Shown: one piece after another, positions 7,802-16,800 of the stretch | Numbering within the stretch: the first letter of the stretch is position 1 | Layout: every line of letters starts with the position of its first letter | Made by a program: the position numbers and the translations under genes | DNA from: Nocardia spumae | GTDB lineage: Bacteria > Actinomycetota > Actinomycetes > Mycobacteriales > Mycobacteriaceae | Length of the DNA: 64,000 nucleotides | Direction: 5' to 3' | NCBI RefSeq assembly: GCF_020733635.1 | Contig: NZ_JAJFZL010000001.1 | Coordinates: forward strand, 1,488,001-1,552,000 | The notes under the pieces: model-generated | What the model saw: only the letters and a program-made list of their open reading frames with translations | Told to the model about the DNA's origin: nothing | Databases searched by the model: none

Positions 7802-8530
7802 ATGTCTACGGACATCGCACTCGTCACCACCGACTACCAGGTCGGTAACCGGCGGTGGATGCGTGACCTGATCGGGGAAACCCCGAACATCACGCTCGAT
7901 ATCTCGCTTTTCAGCCAGTCGAACGCCAACGAGGTCCAGACGGTGACCATCACCGGCGGCCCGACCGGCGGCACCTTCACCCTGACCCTGTCCGGTCAGA
8001 CCACCTCGGCGATCGCCTACAACGCGTCGGCGTCGACCGTTCAGACCGCGCTCGCCGCGCTGTCGACCATCGGTTCGGGCAATGTCAGCGTCTCGGGCAG
8101 CAACGGCGGCCCCTACGCGGTGACCTTCACCGGCACGCTCGGAAACAAGAACGTCGCCGCCATGACCGCCTCGGGCGCCGGCCTGACCGGTGGCACTTCG
8201 CCGTCGGTGTCGGTTGCCACCACCACCGCGGGCGTGACCGGCCACTACCCCAACGGCTACATCCCGGCAGGGATCGCAGTCGGCAAGGTCACCGCGACCG
8301 GCCTGTTCGGCCCGTACGACGACACCGCCTCCGACGGACGGCAGGTCTTCTACGGCCTGACGTTCAACGACGTCACCGCGGTCCGCGCCAACGGTTCGGT
8401 CGCCGCGAAGGTCGGCACCGGGGCGTTTGTGCGCGGCTCGGTCACCACCGCCAAACTGCCGTTCCAGTCCGGACCGGGGTCGGTCGACGCTGCCGCCAAG
8501 GCAGATGCGCCCACCATCCGGTTCGAGTAA
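7802..8530 (+). CDS. Head decoration protein with inserted Ig-like domain
   Basis: 242 residues, start ATG 7802 with AAGGAGG upstream. Residues 1-40 and 147-242 together look like a lambda-gpD-type decoration protein (NRRWMRDL..NITLDISLF and HYPNGYIPAGIAVGKVTATGLFGPYDDTASDGRQ). Between them, residues 41-146 form a separate Thr/Ser/Gly-rich beta domain beginning NEVQTVTITGGPTGGTFTL and ending SPSVSVATTTAGVTG, a module I recall from other actinophage virion proteins. The insert replaces a surface loop, so about a hundred extra residues would project from every capsomer. Decoration proteins stabilise the expanded capsid; the insert may add weak binding to cell surfaces. The position just before major capsid supports the call. 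Confidence 0.8.
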   Translation: MSTDIALVTTDYQVGNRRWMRDLIGETPNITLDISLFSQSNANEVQTVTITGGPTGGTFTLTLSGQTTSAIAYNASASTVQTALAALSTIGSGNVSVSGSNGGPYAVTFTGTLGNKNVAAMTASGAGLTGGTSPSVSVATTTAGVTGHYPNGYIPAGIAVGKVTATGLFGPYDDTASDGRQVFYGLTFNDVTAVRANGSVAAKVGTGAFVRGSVTTAKLPFQSGPGSVDAAAKADAPTIRFE

Positions 8531-8544
8531 GGGAGAGCTGAACA

Positions 8545-9594
8545 ATGGGTCTTTTCCTCGACGGTCCGATCCCACTGGACGCGACCGCAACCTACACGCA
8601 GGGCGTGCCGATCCCCTCGAACCTCGCGTTCTCGAACCTGTTCCCGCGCAAGGACTTCGACACCGACACCGTCGATTTCGGCACCATCATCCATACCAAC
8701 CGTGCCGCGCAGTTCCGCAATTGGGACGGCTCGGTGTGGGTGTCGGCCCGCGACACCGGGTCCGAGCGGCGCGTGAAGATGCTGCCCCTGTCGGCCAAGC
8801 TGTTCGAAGGCGAGTACGAGCGCCGTCAGCGTGAGTTCGCCGCCAACGGCAGTACCTTCACCCAGAAGCTCGTCACCGCGGTGTACAACGACCTGGACAG
8901 CCTCACCGCTCAGGCATACAACCGTGTCGAACTCGCGTGGGGTGACGTCCTTGCCGATGGTGTCCTGACCATCAACGAGAACGGCGTCCAGCAGCAGATC
9001 GACTTCGGCGTCCCCGGCAATCAGATCACTGCCCCGGGCACTCTGTGGTCGGACACCACCAACTCCACCCCGTTGACCGACCTGGTCGCGTGGTCGGATG
9101 TGTACGAGGCCACCAACGGTGTCACGCCGGGCCGTATCGCCACTTCGCGTACCGTGCGCCGGCTGGTGGAGCGGAACAAGGAAATCATCAACGCCATCTA
9201 CGGCTCGACGGTCGGCAAGACCCGCGTCACCACCGCGGAGCTGAATGCCCTGCTGGAGTCCGAGGGCCTTCCGCAGTTCGGCACCGACTACAACAGTAAC
9301 TTCCAGGTCGACAGCGACAACGGCGCCCTGGTCAATCAGCGTGTGCTGGCTGAGAACAAGCTGCTGTTCCTGCCGGAGAACATGGGCGAGCTCGGGTTCA
9401 CCGCGTGGGGCACCCCGACGACCGCGATGGAGCTGCAGTCCCGCAACGTGCAGCTGAACACCGGCGCCGGCATCGTCGGTGTGATCGTCCGCGAGGACGG
9501 CATCCCGTTCCGCAAGTACACCTACGTGGACGCGGTCGCGCTCCCCGTCATCGGTGACCCGCGGAAGCTGATGATCTCGACGGTGATCGCATGA
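8545..9594 (+). CDS. Major capsid protein
   Basis: 349 residues, start ATG 8545 with GGGAGAG upstream. It matches the phage capsid gpE-like HK97-fold family: PIPSNLAFSNLFPRKDFDTDTV near the N-terminus, WVSARDTGSERRVKMLPLSAKLFEGEYERRQ, WGDVLADGVLTINENG, then RKYTYVDAVALPVIGDPRKL at the end, with the long spine helix region in the middle (TSRTVRRLVERNKEIINAI). It builds the icosahedral shell. No N-terminal delta domain is present, which agrees with a separate scaffold. Stop and next start overlap as ATGA. Confidence 0.92.
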   Translation: MGLFLDGPIPLDATATYTQGVPIPSNLAFSNLFPRKDFDTDTVDFGTIIHTNRAAQFRNWDGSVWVSARDTGSERRVKMLPLSAKLFEGEYERRQREFAANGSTFTQKLVTAVYNDLDSLTAQAYNRVELAWGDVLADGVLTINENGVQQQIDFGVPGNQITAPGTLWSDTTNSTPLTDLVAWSDVYEATNGVTPGRIATSRTVRRLVERNKEIINAIYGSTVGKTRVTTAELNALLESEGLPQFGTDYNSNFQVDSDNGALVNQRVLAENKLLFLPENMGELGFTAWGTPTTAMELQSRNVQLNTGAGIVGVIVREDGIPFRKYTYVDAVALPVIGDPRKLMISTVIA

Positions 9595-9914
9595 GCCGCC
9601 TGAACTGCTTCGTGTACGTCACCGACGAAACCGGTGGCGTGCACGCGTTCGGCCCGGACTCGGCGTTGCCGGCCTGGGCCCGGGACAAGATCAGCAACCC
9701 GAACGTCTGGGCCAAGGACGACAAAACCGAGGCCGCGCCGGAGGCGGATGCCGTCGACGACGATCACGGCGACGGGCCCCCGCCCCAGGGCGGCGCCGGT
9801 GCGTCTCGCGCGAAGTGGGCCGCCTACGCCGAAGCCAACAATGTTGTCGTCCAGGAGGACTGGAAGCGCGAGGACATCATCGCCGCGTGCGAGGCTGCCG
9901 GAGTGGCGGTCTGA
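9591..9914 (+). CDS. Small head protein with C-terminal HeH/Rho-N-like motif
   Basis: 107 residues, coupled by ATGA to the capsid gene. The N-terminus (MSRLNCFVYVTDETGGVHAFGPDSALPAWARDKI) is a compact beta-rich domain, followed by an acidic linker and a C-terminal helix pair (SRAKWAAYAEANN... WKREDIIAACEAAGVAV) of the short helix-extension-helix type often found at the end of phage connector-region proteins. It may be a capsid or connector accessory protein. The exact role is not known. Confidence 0.7.
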   Translation: MSRLNCFVYVTDETGGVHAFGPDSALPAWARDKISNPNVWAKDDKTEAAPEADAVDDDHGDGPPPQGGAGASRAKWAAYAEANNVVVQEDWKREDIIAACEAAGVAV

Positions 9915-10297
9915 TGTTCGCGACCAGGGATGACGTCCGAGCTCGTTTCGAGGGCGTCATCCCCTCCAACCGTGACCCATGGTTGGACGCGAAGATCGAC
10001 GACGCCGAAAGCCTGCTGGTCTCGCTGGTTCCGTCCATGGCCACCAGCGCCGATCCAGCGCGCCTGTCACGGGCGAAGGCGATGGTGTCCGACGCGGTGT
10101 TGCGCGTGTACCGGAACCCTTCCGGCGCTACACAGGAGACGGCCTCGGTATTCAGCGTGTCCCGGGCGAAGGGCCCCGACAGCGGGCTCCTGTACTTCCC
10201 GGACGACGAGCTGGACGCGCTCCGCGGTTCGGGCCGCCGGCGTCAGTTCGGCACCATCGGCGTATCGCCCTGGAGGGTAGATGTTTACGGCCGGTGA
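9914..10297 (+). CDS. Head-tail adaptor (Gp19/Gp15-type connector)
   Basis: 127 residues; start ATG 9914 overlaps the previous stop (TGATG). The helical pattern RDDVRARFEGVIPSN...LDAKIDDAESLLVSLVPSM...RAKAMVSDAVLRVYRNPSG, followed by a short beta tail with PDDELDALR, is that of the Gp19/Gp15/Gp42 connector family that docks under the portal. The last 17 bases overlap the next gene, implying tight coupling. Confidence 0.85.
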   Translation: MFATRDDVRARFEGVIPSNRDPWLDAKIDDAESLLVSLVPSMATSADPARLSRAKAMVSDAVLRVYRNPSGATQETASVFSVSRAKGPDSGLLYFPDDELDALRGSGRRRQFGTIGVSPWRVDVYGR

Positions 10298-10604
10298 GAC
10301 CGTCACGGTCACTCGGCCGGCAGCTACCGACCGGACAGGCGATCCGATCGGCACCGACTCCACGTTCACTGTGGACGGCTGCGGCATCAACTACCAGTCC
10401 ACCAGCGAGAACAACGACCACCGGGAAACCGTGCTGTCCTGGATCGAATTGCTGTGCCCGCCAGGGACAGACATCCGCTCCACCGACAAAGTCACGCTCC
10501 CGAACGGCCGAAAGTATCTCGTCGATGGCGATCCGGCGCCGTGGCGCAACCCATTCACCGGCTGGGAGCCGGGCGTCGTCGTGCGACTGAGAGGGGTGTT
10601 CTGA
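10281..10604 (+). CDS. Head-tail stopper/joining protein
   Basis: 107 residues starting at ATG 10281, inside the end of the adaptor gene. Small beta-barrel composition: MFTAGETVTVTRPAATDRTGDPIG, WIELLCPPGTDIRSTDKVTLPNGRKYLVDGD and WRNPFTGWEPGVVVRLRG. The phrase D-x-V-T-L-P-N-G-R-x-Y-x-V-D-G-D is characteristic of the stopper family that closes the channel after packaging. Position between adaptor and neck protein supports this. Confidence 0.82.
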   Translation: MFTAGETVTVTRPAATDRTGDPIGTDSTFTVDGCGINYQSTSENNDHRETVLSWIELLCPPGTDIRSTDKVTLPNGRKYLVDGDPAPWRNPFTGWEPGVVVRLRGVF

Positions 10605-10933
10605 TGGAAGATGTCAACGTCCCCTCTCCGAATCCGTTCATCACGCAATGGCTTCTCGGCGCCGAGTGCCGCTCGGCGGTGTACCAGGCCGGTGAGCTCG
10701 CGGAGGCGCTGTATCGGCAGATTGCCGCGAAGCGATCGGGTCGCATGGTGGCGTCCACGCACATCTCGACCGGTATCGAAAGTGGCCGGTGGGTGTCCCA
10801 CATGGCCGTCACCGTCCCGTACGCGGCGGCGCAGATATTCGGCGCCGGCAATCACCCGGGCAGTACTCACACGCATTTCCAGCGTGCGTCACGGGATCTG
10901 AATCAGGTCCTCGACATGATGGGCAAGCTGTGA
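10604..10933 (+). CDS. Neck/tail-completion protein (HK97 gp10-like)
   Basis: 109 residues; ATG 10604 overlaps the upstream stop (TGATG). A central helix (SAVYQAGELAEALYRQIAAKRSG) is followed by beta strands ending VPYAAAQIFGAGNHPGSTHTHFQRASRDLNQVL. The Y-A-A-x-x-F-G pattern matches the HK97-gp10-like neck family. It lies in the canonical slot between stopper and tail terminator. Confidence 0.78.
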   Translation: MEDVNVPSPNPFITQWLLGAECRSAVYQAGELAEALYRQIAAKRSGRMVASTHISTGIESGRWVSHMAVTVPYAAAQIFGAGNHPGSTHTHFQRASRDLNQVLDMMGKL

Positions 10934-11463
10934 GCCTGACGTTCCCGGATTGGTTCAAGGGCGGGTTCCCGGACCGTGAGCTGGTCGTCATGGATGCTCT
11001 GCAGCCGGTGTTCGATACCGTCGATGTCACCGACAGTGTTGGGAATCCAGTGCTGGACAACGGGGTGCCGCGGCGGCCGCAAGCGGTGACGTGGCTGCCT
11101 GACGATTACGCCGCTCATCTGCCGTTGGTGCGGGTGTACCGCGGTGGCGGGGCAGCGGATTCGGGTGTGCTGCGGGATCCGGCGTCGGTGCAGGTGGCGT
11201 GTATCGCCGATACGCGCGCCGAGTCGTGGGAGTTGATGGAGTTCTGCCGGATGTGGCTACTCAGCTACTCCCGCGGCGGCACCGTGGTTCGTGAGGACGG
11301 GTCGAAGACGCTCGTCGATTGCATCGAGGAGCTTGTCGGTCCGCAGATGCTGCCTGAGCTCAATCCGGATGTGCGGCTCGTGCCGCTGACTTTCCGTGTC
11401 GTCTGCCGTGCCCCGAAGGGGCTGCCGGACTACGCGCAGGTCCGCGAGTCACTCAGTCACTGA
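10930..11463 (+). CDS. Tail terminator protein
   Basis: 177 residues; GTG 10930 sits in a GTGA overlap with the preceding stop. The alpha/beta composition (DRELVVMDALQPVFDTV, LPLVRVYRGGGAADSGVLRDPASVQVACIADTRAESWELMEFCRMWLLSYSRGG, then LRLVPLTFRVVCRA) agrees with the tail-terminator family that caps the growing tail tube and joins it to the head. It is the last plus-strand gene before the backwards lipoprotein gene, whose 3' end overlaps it by seven bases. Confidence 0.82.
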   Translation: MSLTFPDWFKGGFPDRELVVMDALQPVFDTVDVTDSVGNPVLDNGVPRRPQAVTWLPDDYAAHLPLVRVYRGGGAADSGVLRDPASVQVACIADTRAESWELMEFCRMWLLSYSRGGTVVREDGSKTLVDCIEELVGPQMLPELNPDVRLVPLTFRVVCRAPKGLPDYAQVRESLSH

Positions 11464-11930
11464 ACGATGTTGATCGTCGCGTAACCCTGGTCATAGTCCG
11501 GTGCCAGCGCGACGGCCGGATGTTGTCCGACGCGGACCTGAGCGCCGGATACTCCGGCGGGAGCTTTCTCGATCTGGAATGCCAGCGAGCACCGCATGGT
11601 GCTTGCAGGGCCCGCAGAGGGAGTGTCGCCGGTGACTTTGCCGGTGGCGATCACCTTTCCGGACGCGTCGAGCATGGACACCGGCACCCCTTTCGTGATG
11701 TCTGCGAACCTGCCAGTTCCCGTGCATCCCAGCTCGAATGGGTTCGCGTCAGAGGCCAGCTGGTTGGGGGTGACGAGTCCTCCGTCAGCTTCCTGGTAGG
11801 CGAATCCGGTCGTCAGGACGATGTCTCCGGACACGTCAGCGGTGGGTTTCGACGAGTCTCCACACGCCGAGACGCCGGCGCATGCGATCGCAGCGAGAAG
11901 TGCTGATGCCAGGCGGCACGAGGTGCCCAT
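11457..11930 (-). CDS. Prophage lipoprotein encoded against the tail operon
   Basis: 157 residues from ATG 11928-11930. The N-terminus is a lipoprotein signal (MGTSCRLASALLAAIACAGVSAC, lipobox GVSAC), so the mature protein starts at Cys and is anchored on the outside of the membrane. The rest is a small beta-rich domain with two further cysteines (LGCTGTGRFADITKGVPVSMLDASGKVIATGKV and MRCSLAFQIE) resembling a common actinobacterial secreted domain. It is transcribed against the flow of tail genes, which is typical of a moron expressed from the lysogen. By analogy to lipoproteins that block DNA entry, such as the TP-J34 Ltp protein, a role in superinfection exclusion is possible, but unproven. 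Confidence 0.8.
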   Translation of the reverse strand: MGTSCRLASALLAAIACAGVSACGDSSKPTADVSGDIVLTTGFAYQEADGGLVTPNQLASDANPFELGCTGTGRFADITKGVPVSMLDASGKVIATGKVTGDTPSAGPASTMRCSLAFQIEKAPAGVSGAQVRVGQHPAVALAPDYDQGYATINIVQ

Positions 11931-12066
11931 AGCGGTGCCCCCAATGGACTGAGTCGGGTCGGCGGATGTGCCGGAAAGCCCGCTCAGTGTAGCTATCCCG
12001 TTTCCTCCGCGCGGCCGGTTCCCGGTGCGCGGGCACACGCCCTATCCGGGCGGAAGGAGTAAGACA

Positions 12067-12975
12067 ATGACCGATTTCGCCAGCGATTTCCGGCAGGGTA
12101 ACGCCGACCTGGAACTCGCCGCCCTGGACTGGGCGATCGGACTCGCCCCGAAGTCCGTTCCCCTCCCGACCTCGTTTTCCAACTCGTCGAGTGTCATTCA
12201 GCCGCTGACCGGGTTCCTGCCTGTCGGCAACCTGGACAAGAAGGGTGCGGTGAAGATCGCCAACGCGATCACCTCCACCCCGGTCGACACCTACGGCGAG
12301 CAGGGGCCGACCCGAATCATCGTCAAATCGCGGGAGATCACCGTCGACTGGACGATGCAGCAGACCTCCGCGATCACCCTGTCCGCATTCTGGGGGCAGG
12401 ACTTCACCGGTGAGGTCGCCGATCCCGATTCGGGCGAGGTGAACCTGATCATCTCCGAGTCCTCGCAGAACTTGGAGTGGCGTCTGGTGATGATCGCCCG
12501 TGACGGCGCGGACGGCGACGAAAAGTACACCATCATCGCGGGACCTCGCGTCACCCTGCAGAAGTCGGGCGACATCCAGACCAACGACGACGGCATCCAG
12601 ATGTACCCCGTCACCATGCAGTTCCTGAAGGACGACAGCTACGGGTACGCCGCGCGCATCGCCTACGCAGGCCCCGGCTGGAAGACACTCACTGCGGCCG
12701 CCGGATTCCAGGATGCCCCGTCCGCGATCAACGTGTCGCCGTCGGCGGCCACCTTGATCGCTGCTGAGGTTCTGCAGTTGACCGTGATCGACAACAACGG
12801 CGTGAACCGCACCTCGGATTGCACGTTCAGCTCGGGCACGCCGGCTAAGGCCACCGTGAACAGTGCGGGTCTGGTTACTGCGGTGGCGACCGGCACCTCC
12901 ACGATCACCGCGAGCTACACCCCGCCGGGCGGCGGTTCGGCGATGACCGACACCTGTGCGGTCACCGTCTCGTAG
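12067..12975 (+). CDS. Major tail tube protein with C-terminal Big_2 Ig-like domain
   Basis: 302 residues, start ATG 12067 with GGAAGGAG upstream. Residues 1-205 are the tail tube domain (SVIQPLTGFLPVGNLDKKGAVKIANA, ITVDWTMQQTSAITLSAFWGQDF, then YPVTMQFLKDD). Residues 212-302 are a bacterial Ig-like Big_2 domain (INVSPSAATLIAAEVLQLTV, STITASYTPPGGGSAMT, CAVTVS). Such domains decorate tail tubes and are thought to help weak attachment to the cell surface. It is preceded by a long intergenic segment, because the lipoprotein gene sits there, so its transcription must read through from the left. Confidence 0.88.
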   Translation: MTDFASDFRQGNADLELAALDWAIGLAPKSVPLPTSFSNSSSVIQPLTGFLPVGNLDKKGAVKIANAITSTPVDTYGEQGPTRIIVKSREITVDWTMQQTSAITLSAFWGQDFTGEVADPDSGEVNLIISESSQNLEWRLVMIARDGADGDEKYTIIAGPRVTLQKSGDIQTNDDGIQMYPVTMQFLKDDSYGYAARIAYAGPGWKTLTAAAGFQDAPSAINVSPSAATLIAAEVLQLTVIDNNGVNRTSDCTFSSGTPAKATVNSAGLVTAVATGTSTITASYTPPGGGSAMTDTCAVTVS

Positions 12976-12990
12976 TCCCTCGATCGCCGT

Positions 12991-13018
12991 CCCCGCGCCG
13001 TCCTGGCGGAGCGCGGGG
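12991..13018 (+). terminator. GC-rich hairpin after the tail tube gene
   Basis: CCCCGCGC (12991-12998) pairs with GCGCGGGG (13011-13018). No T-run follows, so it may act as a partial terminator or RNA stabiliser that raises tube protein relative to downstream genes. Confidence 0.4.
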
Positions 13019-13060
13019 GCGGCTTCCGCCAGGACCGCCAGGGAAACCTAGGAGATTGTC

Positions 13061-13402
13061 ATGACAACTCGAAACACCCCGCGTAAGAACGTCGGCCGGC
13101 TGGCCGCTCTGCAGGCCGAGGTCAAGATTCCGGGGCCGTATGTGCTGACCCCGGAGATCGTGATCGAACCGCCGACTCGGGGGCTTCTGCGGGCTGCGCG
13201 CGCCGCTGCCGAGATCGAGGGCGGCACTCCCGAGGACTACAACAAAGTGTTCTTCGGCGCCCAGTGGGATGCGATCAACAAGCTGTTCGACGCGCAGCCG
13301 GAAGCCGTGTATGACAAGTTCATCGCCGATATCAGCACCCACTTCTTCGGTCCGGGAGCGAACGACGTCGAGGGAAAATCCCAGGACTCCTCGGAGTCAT
13401 AG
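13061..13402 (+). CDS. Tail assembly chaperone G
   Basis: 113 residues, start ATG 13061 with TAGGAGA upstream. The pattern (short basic N-terminus, IPGPYVLTPEIVIEPPTRGLLRAARAAAEIEGG, then YNKVFFGAQWDAINKLF) is typical of the first tail assembly chaperone of actinobacterial siphoviruses, which coats the tape measure during tube assembly. It is followed by a -1 slippery site just before its stop, producing a minority G-T fusion. Confidence 0.88.
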   Translation: MTTRNTPRKNVGRLAALQAEVKIPGPYVLTPEIVIEPPTRGLLRAARAAAEIEGGTPEDYNKVFFGAQWDAINKLFDAQPEAVYDKFIADISTHFFGPGANDVEGKSQDSSES

Positions 13403-13845
13403 ATCAGTGGTGGGACGAGCTCGAGTGGGACTTTCAAGAGGTCCTGAAGGTCGACGCTCTCGATTGGGTCAGGCGTGAGCGGCCGTGGCCGCAGTTCATG
13501 CGGTTCGCCAATCGGATGGGCCGCATCTCCGGCACCGCTTATAACGAGGCCCTGCTGCTCGATCCGGATCTCGCGGAGGCGACGAAGGACATTCCCAGGG
13601 CGACGCATCCGCAGCTGTTCGGGTTCTCATCGCTACATCACCTGATCACCGATCTCGCTGACATCACTTTGCAGGCCGCAGTTGCCCGCGGTGGGGGTGA
13701 TGTCGAGTCGGCTCGGTTGAAGCGCCCGCTCACGGCCGCCGTGCAGCTTGACCTGCAGCAGCGTCAGACAAACATGCGGAAGCTGTTCATCGACTGGTTC
13801 CCGGACCACATGGACAAGGTTCCGAAACTCAAGCCGCGCCAGTAA
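13061..13845 (+). CDS. Tail assembly chaperone GT (programmed -1 frameshift)
   Basis: Join of 13061-13378 and 13378-13845, 261 residues. Within the chaperone G frame the heptamer G GGA AAA (13372-13378) allows simultaneous -1 slippage. After it the new frame reads IPGLLGVIDQWWDELEWDF... and stays open to TAA 13843-13845, ending DHMDKVPKLKPRQ. The downstream part has no good start of its own before ATG 13498, which would lack the conserved first third of the domain. The G and GT products are needed in a set ratio for tail tube assembly. This is a known class of recoding; the call rests on the slippery site, the frame direction and the gene order. Confidence 0.88.
13372..13378 (+). promoter_or_regulatory. 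-1 ribosomal slippery sequence GGGAAAA
   Basis: The heptamer is in the correct phase (G GGA AAA, X XXY YYZ) and lies 24 bases before the zero-frame stop. GGGAAAR heptamers are among the commonest slip sites in siphovirus tail chaperones. Confidence 0.85.
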
Positions 13846-13884
13846 TTCACTGCGCCACAAATTAATTCGACGGAGGTGACGCCC

Positions 13885-16800
13885 GTGCCTGATTTCTCCG
13901 CCGGTAGCGCGAGCATCAAGATCACGCCGTCGTTCAAGACGTTCGTGCGCGAAGCCCGCGCGGAGTTGCGGGCGATGGATCTGTCGGCGGAGGTCAAGCT
14001 CCAGCCGCAGACTGGTGTCGCGAAAGCCGCGATCGAGAAGTTCCGCAAGGAGCAGTCGAACAACCCCCTCGATGTGCGTGTTAACGCCAACACGGCGCCC
14101 GCCGACGGGCAGCTGAGCGCGTGGCGTGCCAAGCAGGAGGCCAACGCCCTCGGCTTGAAGGTCGATATCGACCGGGCATCCTCAGGTGCGGCCCGCAACG
14201 GTCTCAGCAAGCTGAAGGACGAGCTATCCGGCGCGGCGAAGATCAACCTCTCAGTAGTCGGCGTCCTCGGTGCCGGTGCTGCGGTGGCTGATCTGCTGGC
14301 CATCGCCGATGCCGCAGCGCAGGCGGCGCACATGCTCGCCCTCCTCCCCGCTGCAGGGCTGGGCGGACTCGCCGGTGTCGGTTCGGCCGCGGTCGGATTC
14401 AAGGGCATACCGGACGCGTTCAAGGCGCTGTCGCAGGCGTCGGATTCGTCGGCGCAGAACGCGATCCAGCAGCGCGACGCCCTCAATGCTGTGTCCGAGG
14501 CCCAGTACAAGGTGGGGCAGTCGCAGCGCGCGGTCGGGCAGGCCGGTCGGCAGCTGAAGCAGGATCAAATCGCGCTCACCGACGCATACAAGGATGCGAA
14601 CCGCTCGATCCGGGATATGAACATCTCCCTGGACGAGCAGAAGCTCAACGTCTCCGACGCGGGTATCGCGGTTCGCGAGGCCGCGAAGAACCTACAGAAA
14701 GTGCAGTTCGATCCGACGGCGGACTCGGATGCTCGGCAGGCTGCGGTCAACGACTACCAGCGCGCGATCCTGTCCTACCAGCAGGCGCAGAACAAGGCCA
14801 ACGACCTCGCCTCCGACACCGCAGACGCGAACGCGAAAGGTGTCGAGGGGTCGAAGCAGGTCGTCGACGCGAAACAGCGCGTCATCGACGACACCGCGGC
14901 CGAAGCGGATGCCGTGCACAACCTTCAGCAGGCCTACTACGACCTGTCCAAGGCGCAGGCGGAGCAGTCCGCGGGCGGCGCGCAGGGCAAGATCAATGAG
15001 GCCTTCTCGAAGCTGTCGCCGAACGCGCAGCAGGCGGTCAACGACATCCATTCCCTCGGCCCGGCCTGGACCGATGCCCGCAGGGCCGCCCAGGATGCCC
15101 TCACCGATGGTATGGGCCCGGCGATCGTCCATCTCGCGAATGTGCAACTGCCGACACTCAAGTCCGGCATGGTCGACATCAACCACGCCCTCAATGAGGG
15201 CATCAGCAACACCCTCGATCAGCTGTCGACTCAAACCAGTCGGCTGCAGTTCTCCACATTCCTCGGCAATACCGCTACCGCATTCCGCGACTTGGCAGGC
15301 GCGGCGCGCCCGGCCACGGCAGCGATCGAAACGCTCGCGACCGTGGGCAGCTTCCAGATGCCGCAATTGGCTGTCGGGATCGAGAACGCCTCGCTGAAGT
15401 TCGATGCGCTCATCCAGAAAGCCGCAGCGGACGGGTCGCTGGAGAAGTGGATACACGACGGAATCACTTCCGGTAAGGAGTTGGCCGACATTATCGGCCA
15501 CCTGGGGTCGTCGATGGCGTCGGTGTTCCGCGCCGCGGGCGACAACGGGCAGACGCTGAAGTCGTTGGACGACATGACCGCCAGGATGGCCGCCTTCCTG
15601 AAGTCCGCGCAAGGGCAGACGGATTTGGGGCAGATCTTCGACCGGATGCGTGAGGAGGGCGACAAACTCGCCCCGATCCTCCATGATCTGCCTGCCCTGC
15701 TGGCTGGTGTCGCGGACGGGTTCCGGCTGTGGGGGGACATCACCCTGCCGTTCCTGCGTGAAGCGTCGAGCCTGCTCGCGGCTCACCCGCACCTGGTCGA
15801 ACTTGCTGTCGCCGCATACCTCGGCTTCAAGACCGTGGGTCCGCTCGTCGACGGCGCCAAGCTCGCCATCGACGGACTCGCGAAGAAGGCCGGGGAGGCG
15901 GGAGAGGGAACGAAAGGCGTCGGGAAGCTGAAGGCTGCCGGGGAGGGTTTGCTGGGCGTGCTCGGCAACCCGTGGACGCTCGGTCTCGCCGTGGCCGGCG
16001 CGACGGTGATCGGGTTCATGAACTCCACTGACAAGGCAGCCGAGTCCATGAAGCGGCTGCAAGACCAGACCTCGGCAGCAATCGACGCAGACCGCAACCT
16101 CCAGAAGGTGCTGCTGTCCTCACATGGCAACGCGACCGAATCCGCGGTACTCGACGCCGAGACGCAGAGCGTTAAGGGATTGCGGGACGCGTGGGCGGCC
16201 AACGCCGCCGACATGCCCGGCATCGGGGACAAGATCCAGGAGGGCGCGACTACGATCGCGAACTCGCTGTTCGGGATCGGCGGCGGAGTCCTCCAGAACG
16301 ACAAGACCCGCGACGACACCTCCCGCCTCGGGCAGGCCGCGAAATCGGCGCTCGATTCGATCGGGCTGGCCAATGACCAACTGGCAGGCAAGATCACCGG
16401 GTCCAAGCCGGAATTCGATGCTCTGGTCGACCGGCTCAGCGATATGGGCGACGGCGGCCGCGAGGCTGCGTCCAAGCTGTCCCAATTGCGCGACGAGTGG
16501 GCGTTGGACGCGGCGACCGTTTCGCCGGTCGTCAAGGCGATCCAGGACCTGTCCGACAAGAACAAGGACGCGGCTACCTCGATCGACGCGGCTACGTCGG
16601 CGATGGAACGTCAACGCCAGGGGAACCTGACGTTCGAGGACGCCCAGCTGCGCGCGAACCAGGCTCTCTCCGCCATGGGTTCCAGCGCGCAGCAGGCATC
16701 CAACGCGATCATCGAGGCCGACGGCAGCATCGACACCACCACCTCCAACGGGCAACAGCTCTACCAGTTGCTGAATCAGCAGCTGGCGCCGGCGTGGGAG

